From positions 1 to 16,159 of the forward strand of contig JBEBGV010000092.1 in NCBI GenBank assembly GCA_040081265.1: DNA of 16,159 nt, given 5' to 3'. Shown piece by piece: positions 7,648 through 13,171 of the stretch. Every line of letters starts with the position of its first letter. The stretch's first letter is position 1. This DNA is from JBEBGV01 sp040081265 (GTDB lineage Bacteria > Acidobacteriota > Vicinamibacteria > Vicinamibacterales > UBA2999). The position numbers and the translations under genes were made by a program. The notes under the pieces were generated by a model that did not search any database, was not told the origin of the DNA, and saw nothing but the letters and a program-made list of their open reading frames with translations.

Positions 7648-8082
7648 CTAGAACGGGATGTCGTCGTCGGTGATGGGCTCCATCGGCGGTTCGTCCATCG
7701 GTGCCGCCTGACCGCCGCTGCGATCCATGGATCGACCCCCACCCCCGCCTCCACCACCGCCGAGCAGCGTGATGCGATCGGCCTTGATTTCAGTGGTGTA
7801 GCGCTTGTTGCCGTCTTTGTCGTCCCACTGCCGCGTCTGCAGCCGGCCCTCGACGTAGATCTGTTTGCCCTTCGTCAGGTACTCCTGCAGGCTCTCCGCC
7901 TGCTTTCCCCAGAGCACCACCCGGTGCCATTCCGTCTTCTCCTGGCGCTGATTGCTGCGATCGTTCCAGACCTCGGTCGTCGCCAGGTTGAGGCTCGCCA
8001 CGGCGGCGCCACCGGGGGTGTACCGCAGTTCTGCATCACGTCCGAGATTTCCAACCAGGATGACCTTGTTTACGCTACCCAT
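7648..8082 (-). CDS. ssb: Single-stranded DNA-binding protein
   Basis: SSB coats single-stranded DNA during replication and repair and recruits partner enzymes through its acidic tail. The product is 144 residues. The OB fold (about 3-107) starts MGSVNKVILVGNLGRD and contains SLNLATTEVWND, EWHRVVLWGK, YLTKGKQIYVEGRL and RQWDDKDGNKRYTTEI. A run of nine glycines (108-116), encoded by a mixture of all four Gly codons, begins a short disordered linker that ends in the canonical tip DDDIPF. The ATG at 8082 was chosen over an upstream in-frame GTG because AAAGGA (8090-8095) precedes it with 7-nt spacing and because family members begin here. Two stop codons follow in tandem (TAG TAA). It runs in the same direction as cpoB, 95 nt downstream of it, and may share its transcript. 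Confidence 0.96.
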   Translation of the reverse strand: MGSVNKVILVGNLGRDAELRYTPGGAAVASLNLATTEVWNDRSNQRQEKTEWHRVVLWGKQAESLQEYLTKGKQIYVEGRLQTRQWDDKDGNKRYTTEIKADRITLLGGGGGGGGGRSMDRSGGQAAPMDEPPMEPITDDDIPF

Positions 8083-8088
8083 CACGCG

Positions 8089-8115
8089 ATCCTTTCGGGC
8101 AGATCGACTCTGCCC
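8089..8115 (-). promoter_or_regulatory. ssb leader: hairpin abutting the Shine-Dalgarno
   Basis: A perfect 7-bp inverted repeat with a 5-nt loop, GGGCAGA (8097-8103) and TCTGCCC (8109-8115), lies in the ssb leader. On the - strand the 3' arm ends one base before AAAGGAT (8089-8095), the ribosome-binding site for the ATG at 8082. This placement could influence ribosome access or serve as a protein-binding operator. The structure is directly visible; its function is inference. Confidence 0.45.
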
Positions 8116-8138
8116 CTGCGCACGGCACACCGCCGCGC

Positions 8139-8150
8139 GTACGGTCGTAC
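8139..8150. repeat. 12-bp palindrome in the cpoB-ssb gap
   Basis: GTACGGTCGTAC is an inverted repeat of 5 bp with a 2-bp centre, about 57 bp upstream of the ssb start codon. It could be an operator for ssb or a chance repeat in GC-rich DNA. I could not place a convincing ssb promoter around it; a GATAAG element on the - strand nearby is only a weak -10 candidate. Confidence 0.25.
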
Positions 8151-8177
8151 CTTATCCGATCTGCCTGACAGGTGAGG

Positions 8178-9065
8178 TCACTGACGCCGGGCGCCGAGTC
8201 GATCGAGGTTCTGCTTGGCGAGCCGTCCGGCGTCGCTTTCCGGGTAGGCCTTGACGACCATTTCCCAGGAAGACCGGGCGGCGTCGCCCTGGCCCAGGCG
8301 TTCGTAGGCCAGTCCCTGCTTGTAGTACGCGTCGGGGACCGACCCCGACTGTGGATAGGTCTGCATGACGAGCCCGTACGCGGCGATCGCGTCCCGCCAG
8401 CGGCTCTGAGCAGAGTAGCTCTCGCCGATGAAGAACTGCGCCTCTCCGGCGGACTCTGAACGCGGGAATGCCCGCAGGAACGCCTCGAAGCCGTTGACTG
8501 CGCTGCTCCACTGGCCGGCAAAGTAGTCGGCCTTGGCGGTGTCGAGCATCCGAATCGGCGACAGTCCGGCAGTTGACGCCTGGGGCAATGGGGTAGCGGG
8601 GGCCGGGACGAGCTGTGGCGGGGCCACCGGCGCAGCGACCGGCAGACCGTCGGGACCCAGCGTGACCTGAGGCGGCGGGGGAGCGGGCTGCGAGAGCGTG
8701 AGAACAGCCGTTCTGAGCGCCTCCAGTTCCTCGCGCAGCGCGGTGATGCGGACGTTGTTGTCATCCGATCGCTCGCGGACAATCCGAACGTCGCTGGCAA
8801 TGCCGTCGATCAGGAGCTTCTGATCGGCAAAGGCTTTCCTGGTGGCGTTGTTCGACTCGTCGACGCGGACATTCAGCGCCTTTGCCGATTCGTCCAGGCT
8901 CTGCTGCAGGGCTGCGATCGTCAGGGCGAGCTGCTGCGCCTGCTCCTGGAGAATCTGCAGCGTCGCCATCATCTGACGCTGCTCGCGACTCTGGGCAGTC
9001 GCTGGCGCGCTCAGGGCAAGGGTCAGGCCCAGGGCCACGGATGCAATTGCAGTTCGAGTATGCAT
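8178..9065 (-). CDS. cpoB: Tol-Pal cell-envelope protein CpoB (YbgF)
   Basis: CpoB is a periplasmic TPR protein which, in E. coli, couples Tol-Pal constriction to peptidoglycan synthesis at the septum. The 295-residue product has a Sec signal peptide (1-24, cleavage predicted after PATA). A coiled-coil stretch follows (about 26-125, many Gln, Leu and Glu heptads, as in the CpoB trimerisation domain), then a Pro/Ala-rich linker (127-165). Tetratricopeptide repeats occupy about 170-290: AKADYFAGQWSSAVNGFEAFL, then EAQFFIGESYSAQSRWRDAI, then AYYKQGLAYERLGQGDAA. E. coli CpoB is about 263 residues with the same order. The ATG at 9065 is preceded by AGGA (9074-9077) with 8-nt spacing; that site overlaps the pal stop codon, 10 nt upstream. 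It is the last clear member of the tol operon, in its usual place after pal. Confidence 0.93.
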   Translation of the reverse strand: MHTRTAIASVALGLTLALSAPATAQSREQRQMMATLQILQEQAQQLALTIAALQQSLDESAKALNVRVDESNNATRKAFADQKLLIDGIASDVRIVRERSDDNNVRITALREELEALRTAVLTLSQPAPPPPQVTLGPDGLPVAAPVAPPQLVPAPATPLPQASTAGLSPIRMLDTAKADYFAGQWSSAVNGFEAFLRAFPRSESAGEAQFFIGESYSAQSRWRDAIAAYGLVMQTYPQSGSVPDAYYKQGLAYERLGQGDAARSSWEMVVKAYPESDAGRLAKQNLDRLGARRQ

Positions 9066-9075
9066 ACCAACGATC

Positions 9076-9654
9076 CTACTTGGCGGTGATCACGAAGTGG
9101 GCGCGACGGTTCATCGACCACGCGGCATCGGTGTGCCCGGGATCGAAGGGAAACTCCTTGCCGTAGCTGACCGTGCGAATACGTTCGGGAGGCACGCCCA
9201 GCGACACGAGATAGGTGCGCACCGCCACCGCCCGGCGCTCGCCCAGCGCCAGGTTGTATTCAGCCGTGCCGCGCTCATCACAGTGTCCTTCGACGGTGAT
9301 CATCCAGCTCGGATATCGCTTCAGCACTTCGACGTTGTTGCCGGCCACCGTTCTGGCCTCAGCATCCAGCTCAAAGGCATCGAGCGGAAAGAACACCGGG
9401 CGCAGGGGAGAGTTCCGGTTCAGATCCTCGAGGGAACGGCTGTTGATTCCGTCTTCGGCCGCCGGCTGCACAGGTAACGGCAGGTTGTCCTCGACGCGCT
9501 GCGTCGCAGCAGGTGGGGGAGGCGGCGGCGCCGTAGCGACCGGCGGCGGCGCCGGCTGCGGCGTTGGCGCGGTGACCGGTGGGATCTTCTTGGCACACGC
9601 CGCGACCGCGACAACCACCAGGACACACGCCAGATACTGCAATCTCGAATTCAT
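9076..9654 (-). CDS. pal: Peptidoglycan-associated lipoprotein Pal
   Basis: Pal is anchored in the outer membrane by lipid, binds peptidoglycan and is released or concentrated by TolB and TolA at the division site. The 192-residue product begins with a lipoprotein signal ending in the lipobox VAAC, with Cys20 as the modified residue. A long Pro/Ala linker (25-65) follows, then an OmpA-like peptidoglycan-binding domain (about 82-190). The domain carries VFFPLDAFELDAEA, VEGHCDERGTAEYNLALGER (122-141), RIRTVSYGKEFP and the closing MNRRAHFVI. Asp126 in GHCDERG corresponds to the diaminopimelate-binding region of the fold. The start at 9654 lies 46 nt downstream of the tolB stop, with a purine-rich stretch (AGAAAGAG) a little far upstream as a possible ribosome site. 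Its position between tolB and cpoB is standard. Confidence 0.95.
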   Translation of the reverse strand: MNSRLQYLACVLVVVAVAACAKKIPPVTAPTPQPAPPPVATAPPPPPPAATQRVEDNLPLPVQPAAEDGINSRSLEDLNRNSPLRPVFFPLDAFELDAEARTVAGNNVEVLKRYPSWMITVEGHCDERGTAEYNLALGERRAVAVRTYLVSLGVPPERIRTVSYGKEFPFDPGHTDAAWSMNRRAHFVITAK

Positions 9655-9700
9655 CGCCCCACCACCACTCTTTCTATCCGCAACCTAAAGGAATGCCCGA

Positions 9701-11032
9701 CTAGTTGGACCACGCGGGCGTGAAGTTATTGCCGTCGCGCGTGATCTGCTTCAAACCCCGCCCGTCACGCCCGACGGTGAAAATCTGCGAGCCCCGTCCG
9801 ACCCGGTTGGACGTGAACGCCAGGTGCCGGCCGTTTGGCGAATACGCGGGACTCTCGTTGGTGCCCTCACCAAAGGTGATCTGACGCGTCTGCCCGGTGG
9901 CGAGGTCCAAAGTCTTGATGTCGAATCCCGGACCCGTGCGAGCCGCAAATGCCACTTCGTTAAATGGGGCAGGTGACCATGTCGGGCGGTCTGCGTACGA
10001 CTCCGAGGTCAGACGACGGAGGTTCAATCCATCTGCCCCGACGACATAGATCTGAGGGGTCCCCCCGCGATCGGACGTGAATGCGATCTGCGTTCCGGTC
10101 GGCGACCAGGTCGGAGTGACGTCAATGGCGGGGTTATTGGTAATCCGCCGGATGGCGGAGCCGTCCCGGTTCATGACGTAGATCTCCGGATTGCCATCAC
10201 GATTGGACGTAAAGGCCAGCCTCGTCCCGTCAGGCGACCACACGGGGAGGAAGTTCTGCCCCACCCCGTTGGTGGGCGTCTCCTGCAGACCCTGGTAGAG
10301 CAAGGCGATGAAGATGTCAGGGTAGCCACGTCGATACGAGGTGTAGGCAATCGCGCGCGCGTCGGGTGACCAGGCGGGGGTGATGTTCAGCTGCCGATTC
10401 GTGGTCACACGGCGCTGACCTTCACCGTCGTAGTCCGCCACGTAAATTTCTTTCACGTCGCGGTTCTCGACCGGCCCGGAGATCTTCTCGCGGTTCCGAT
10501 CCGATGAAAACGCCAGCCGGGTGCGCGCCACACCGCGCAGCCCGCGCTGCTGCTGATGAATCTCATCGGCGGCCGTATGGGCATAGAGGCGCGGATTGTT
10601 CGCCGTGCCCGTGAACTCTTTCGAGTAGACCGTCTGACGGGTTCTCACGTTAAACAGCCTGATCTGAACCGTGACGGCGTTCCCGGTGCGCTGCACTGTG
10701 CCGAACACAACCGCGTCGGCGCCGAGTTCGCGCCAGCTGGCAAACGGAATGGTCTCCGGCGTGCGCGCCACGGCGATGCTCCCGTATGTGTCGCGCGGGA
10801 TCATGTAGAGCTCACGTTCGAAGTTGAGATCGTCCCAGAGCACCTGCCCGAGCGAGCGCGCGATGTCGGCTGCCTGCGGCGTCAACGCCACGAAGTCGGG
10901 GACGGCGTAGCGGGGAGGTGTGCCGGGCTCGCCGTTGATGACCACCGCGATCTCTGAAGGCTGCTGCTGCGCAGCAACGAGCCCCACCGCCACCGCGACG
11001 CCAAACAAGGAGGAGAAGAACAGTTTCATCAT
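9701..11032 (-). CDS. tolB: Tol-Pal system beta-propeller protein TolB
   Basis: TolB is the periplasmic shuttle that binds Pal and TolA. The 443-residue product (E. coli about 430) has a signal peptide (1-21). The mature N-terminus includes EIAVVING (27-34), which resembles the strand by which TolB docks on TolA. An alpha/beta N-terminal domain runs to about residue 165. It contains DFVALTPQAADIARSLGQVL and GADAVVFGTV. A six-bladed propeller follows, with repeats TPAWSPDA (218-225), LPVWSPDGT (262-270), TPTWSPTGT (306-314), RPTWSPAP (349-356), SPAYSPNGR (394-402) and TPAWSN at the end. Strands of the form LAFTSNRDGNPEIYV separate them. Start codons at 11032 and 11029 are adjacent (ATGATG). 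The first overlaps the upstream gene's stop by one base (TGATG), which favours coupled translation because no good Shine-Dalgarno is present. Confidence 0.96.
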   Translation of the reverse strand: MMKLFFSSLFGVAVAVGLVAAQQQPSEIAVVINGEPGTPPRYAVPDFVALTPQAADIARSLGQVLWDDLNFERELYMIPRDTYGSIAVARTPETIPFASWRELGADAVVFGTVQRTGNAVTVQIRLFNVRTRQTVYSKEFTGTANNPRLYAHTAADEIHQQQRGLRGVARTRLAFSSDRNREKISGPVENRDVKEIYVADYDGEGQRRVTTNRQLNITPAWSPDARAIAYTSYRRGYPDIFIALLYQGLQETPTNGVGQNFLPVWSPDGTRLAFTSNRDGNPEIYVMNRDGSAIRRITNNPAIDVTPTWSPTGTQIAFTSDRGGTPQIYVVGADGLNLRRLTSESYADRPTWSPAPFNEVAFAARTGPGFDIKTLDLATGQTRQITFGEGTNESPAYSPNGRHLAFTSNRVGRGSQIFTVGRDGRGLKQITRDGNNFTPAWSN

Positions 11033-11829
11033 CAGCGTGAGTACTGGAATGTCATGCGTAGTGTCAGCGTCGGATTGGGATACGCGGACGGCAACTGGCT
11101 CAGACGGGTACGAAGGAGCGCGTTCTTCGCTTCCAGCTCATGGGCCGCGAAGCCACTCGACTTCAGCAGTTGAATGCTGTCGCCGACGATCATCCCTGAA
11201 CGAACGATAGTAAACCGCATCACCACGTCACCGGTGACGCCTTGTTTGGACGACCAGTTCTGCTGAATGGTCCGAACCATCTCAGCGATGTACTCCGGAC
11301 AGCAGAAGTCACCAACCTCGAGCTCGACGCCGGTGCCGCCGCCACCGCCGGTCGTCAGGCCGAAGCCCTGGCCGCGCACCTGCGTATCCGCGCGCGCAGG
11401 TCCCTGCGTCGGCTCCGCCCCGGTCGTCGGCGTTCGACCCACGGCATCGGTCGGCGCCTGGGTCACGCGCGGACGCGGCCGGGCAGGTCTGGTGGGCAGG
11501 GCCATTTCAGGGGTCTTCTGCGCCGGGGGAGTCTCGGCGCGGCGCACCGGCACAACCGGTGTCGGCGCCTGAACTGTGCGTCCCCCAATCGCGGTCATGC
11601 CACCGGTGCGTGGACCAACGGAACCGCCGAGGCTGATCGTCATCACTGTCGGCGCTGGATCCACCGGCCGACTCATCCACGCCGCCAGTGAAAACGCCAC
11701 CGCCGTCCCGATGATCGCGTGCGCGACCACGGACCAGCCAGCGATGCTGGCAAGCCCTTCGGGCTGCCGGGCACGAGCCGCGATGATGTCGCTGACGGTC
11801 TCAGTCACACACGCCGCCTCTGGAACCAC
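11032..11829 (-). CDS. TonB/TolA-family energy transducer (TolA-equivalent of the Tol-Pal operon)
   Basis: The position between tolR and tolB is that of tolA, whose product carries force from TolQR across the periplasm to TolB-Pal. The 265-residue product has a short cytoplasmic N-terminus and one membrane segment (about 30-51). A Pro/Thr/Gly-rich linker (55-165) ends in a run of five glycines. A compact C-terminal domain (about 170-265) contains EMVRTIQQNWSSKQG, GDVVMRFTIVRSGMIVGD and SSGFAAHELEAKNAL, typical of TonB/TolA C-terminal folds. It lacks the long helical domain of E. coli TolA (421 residues). A Cys-Cys pair (176-177) opens the domain. The start is uncertain: GTG at 11829 (6 nt after tolR) gives 265 residues, while GTG at 11808, with AGAGG eight bases upstream, gives 258. 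TonB-like in family, TolA-like in context. Confidence 0.85.
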   Translation of the reverse strand: MVPEAACVTETVSDIIAARARQPEGLASIAGWSVVAHAIIGTAVAFSLAAWMSRPVDPAPTVMTISLGGSVGPRTGGMTAIGGRTVQAPTPVVPVRRAETPPAQKTPEMALPTRPARPRPRVTQAPTDAVGRTPTTGAEPTQGPARADTQVRGQGFGLTTGGGGGTGVELEVGDFCCPEYIAEMVRTIQQNWSSKQGVTGDVVMRFTIVRSGMIVGDSIQLLKSSGFAAHELEAKNALLRTRLSQLPSAYPNPTLTLRMTFQYSR

Positions 11830-11835
11830 CCCTGC

Positions 11836-12297
11836 TCATTGTTCCCCGGGCAACTTGTTGATGACCGCAACCTTCTCGACGCCCGCAGCCTTGAGGCGGT
11901 CCATCACATCGAGCATCTCCTGCAGCGTGATGCCGCCATCGCCACGCAGGAAGACCTGTCGGTCGGACCGAGTGGCCATCAGCTGTCGTATCCGTTCGCC
12001 CAGCACGTCCAGGCGAATCGCTTCGTCGCCGAGAAACACACGCCGGTCCTGACGAAAGGACAGGGGCATCGTCACGAACAGTTGTTCGCTGGCAATCTCG
12101 CTCGACCGACTGGCAACCGGCAGGTTGACCTCCACGCCGCGCTGGAGCATCGGTGCCGCCACCATGAAGATGATCAGCAGCACCAGCATCACGTCGACGA
12201 GCGGGATGATGTTGATCTCGGCGAGCGTCGACGAGACACGTCGGCCGCGCGCAAGGCGCCCTCCCGGGGCGGGGGCCGAACCCATGACTTTTGGCAT
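11836..12297 (-). CDS. tolR: Tol-Pal stator protein TolR (ExbD family)
   Basis: TolR forms, with TolQ, the inner-membrane proton channel that powers the Tol-Pal machine. The 153-residue product has a basic cytoplasmic N-terminus (GGRLARGRRVSS), then AEINIIPLVDVMLVLLIIF (26-44). This single membrane segment carries the essential Asp35, equivalent to Asp23 of E. coli TolR. A periplasmic ExbD/TolR domain (about 50-150) follows, with VEVNLP, RVFLGDEAI, RQVFLRGDGGITLQEMLDVMD and a closing VEKVAVIN. The length is near the E. coli value (142). The ATG at 12297 is nine nt after the tolQ stop, with GGGA eight bases upstream; a second ATG (residue 5, at 12285) is possible. ExbD is the family alternative, but placement beside tolB, pal and cpoB supports TolR. 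Confidence 0.94.
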   Translation of the reverse strand: MPKVMGSAPAPGGRLARGRRVSSTLAEINIIPLVDVMLVLLIIFMVAAPMLQRGVEVNLPVASRSSEIASEQLFVTMPLSFRQDRRVFLGDEAIRLDVLGERIRQLMATRSDRQVFLRGDGGITLQEMLDVMDRLKAAGVEKVAVINKLPGEQ

Positions 12298-12306
12298 GAG
12301 TGGTCC

Positions 12307-13059
12307 CTACGTGAAGTTGCGCTCCGCGATGTTCAGGAACTCGAGCGCAAAGTCATCCATGTCTGCCGCCATGCCTTTCACACCGGTCGTGAGGTGGTTG
12401 TAAAAGTAGACGGCGGGGATGGCCGCAAACAGTCCTGCCGCGGTGGCAATCAAGGCTTCCGAGATGCCAGGTCCGACCACCGCGAGGTTGGTCGACCCGG
12501 TCTGCCCGATCCGGAAGAAGGCCAGCATGATGCCGATGACGGTGCCAAAAAGGCCGATATACGGCGTGATGCTGGCGGTGGTCGCCAGAAATGTCAGGCG
12601 GCTTTCCAGCTTGCCGATCTCGGCAGTGGCCGCGCGGAGCAGGGCTCGATCGACTGCCGTCAGGCTCTTGAGGATGGGCCGCCCGCCCGAGGTCGCGGAA
12701 GCGTCAGCACCGGTCAGGCGAAACTGGGCGTTGAGCTCGGCATACCCGGCCTGAAACACTCCGACAAGCGGGCTGGCCGGCAGGGTTGCGCAGACGACTT
12801 GTACCTCGGAGAACTTCGCACTCTTCCGGAACGCGTCGATGAACCGCTTCGACTGCTCCCGCGAGCGCCGGAACGCGATCAGTTTGTAGGCAATGATGGC
12901 CCACGAGGCGATCGAGAACAGGATCAGGATGGCGAGAACCGCCTGATTGAGGGGGTTGGTCTCCGCGATGAGCTGTACTACATCTCTACCCGCCCCAGAC
13001 GGAGAGGCAGCGACGTCCGACACCTGCAGTGCCAGGACGTAAGGGCCAAACGTGTGCAA
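12307..13059 (-). CDS. tolQ: Tol-Pal proton channel protein TolQ (MotA/ExbB family), TTG start
   Basis: TolQ surrounds TolR in the inner membrane and forms the proton-driven motor of the Tol-Pal system. The product is 250 residues (E. coli 230). Three membrane segments lie at about 37-59, 155-183 and 197-219. The hallmark TASITPYIGLFGTVIGIM (161-178) and ALIATAAGLFAAIPAV (202-217) contain the channel-lining Thr positions (Thr173 and Thr206 by motif). Between the first two segments is the large cytoplasmic loop with SPLVGVFQAGYAEL. No ATG or GTG fits the expected N-terminus. TTG at 13059 is preceded by GGAGG (13065-13069) with a 5-nt spacer, so I take it as the start. The open frame continues upstream into the antisense of recN, but without family similarity. 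First gene of the tol operon. Confidence 0.93.
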   Translation of the reverse strand: MHTFGPYVLALQVSDVAASPSGAGRDVVQLIAETNPLNQAVLAILILFSIASWAIIAYKLIAFRRSREQSKRFIDAFRKSAKFSEVQVVCATLPASPLVGVFQAGYAELNAQFRLTGADASATSGGRPILKSLTAVDRALLRAATAEIGKLESRLTFLATTASITPYIGLFGTVIGIMLAFFRIGQTGSTNLAVVGPGISEALIATAAGLFAAIPAVYFYNHLTTGVKGMAADMDDFALEFLNIAERNFT

Positions 13060-13064
13060 CGAAG

Positions 13065-13069
13065 CCTCC
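13065..13069 (-). promoter_or_regulatory. Shine-Dalgarno deciding the TTG start of tolQ
   Basis: GGAGG on the - strand (CCTCC on +) ends five bases before TTG at 13059-13057. It is the best ribosome-binding site in the window. It fixes the start where no ATG is available. Confidence 0.7.
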
Positions 13070-13079
13070 GGTGCATTCG

Positions 13080-13091
13080 GCAGCGCGCTGC
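13080..13091. repeat. 12-bp perfect palindrome in the tolQ leader
   Basis: GCAGCGCGCTGC is a perfect palindrome lying between the predicted transcription start (near 13107) and the tolQ ribosome site (13065-13069). It could be an operator half-site pair or an accident of GC-rich sequence. No loop is available for a stable RNA hairpin without opening the centre. Confidence 0.25.
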
Positions 13092-13113
13092 TGGGATCAG
13101 CGCAGACAACGGC

Positions 13114-13142
13114 AGCGTAGCATGCGACCGAAGTGCTGTCAA
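13114..13142 (-). promoter_or_regulatory. Sigma-70-type promoter of the tol operon
   Basis: On the - strand an exact TTGACA (13137-13142) is followed by a 17-bp spacer and TACGCT (13114-13119). A TG one base upstream of the -10 gives an extended -10. Start is predicted near 13107, leaving a leader of about 48 nt with the GGAGG site. This is the strongest promoter-like match in the window and lies where the operon needs one. Confidence 0.7.
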
Positions 13143-13147
13143 AGATC

Positions 13148-13156
13148 TGATACGAT
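13148..13156 (+). promoter_or_regulatory. Extended -10 promoter candidate for recN
   Basis: TGATACGAT (13148-13156) fits an extended -10 (TG, one base, TACGAT), but there is no recognisable -35 (CCGAAG at the expected place). The predicted start near 13163 leaves a leader of only about nine nt before the recN ATG. It sits just upstream of the tolQ -35 on the other strand, so the two polymerases would compete. I saw no clear LexA-type operator. Confidence 0.4.
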
Positions 13157-13171
13157 GGAAGTTCCGCCCAC

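Noticed and set aside
7732..7762. C/G-rich tract in ssb as a hypermutable repeat
   Set aside because: The nine Gly codons use all four synonyms, so it is not a pure short repeat; Gly-rich linkers are normal in SSB proteins.
8083..8130. 16-residue N-terminal extension of ssb from an upstream GTG
   Set aside because: It would include the ribosome site and hairpin; SSB proteins begin at the MGSVNKVILVGN segment.
13060..13171. LexA (SOS) box in the recN promoter region
   Set aside because: recN is SOS-controlled in several bacteria, but no CTG-N10-CAG or CGAAC-type operator with good symmetry is visible here.
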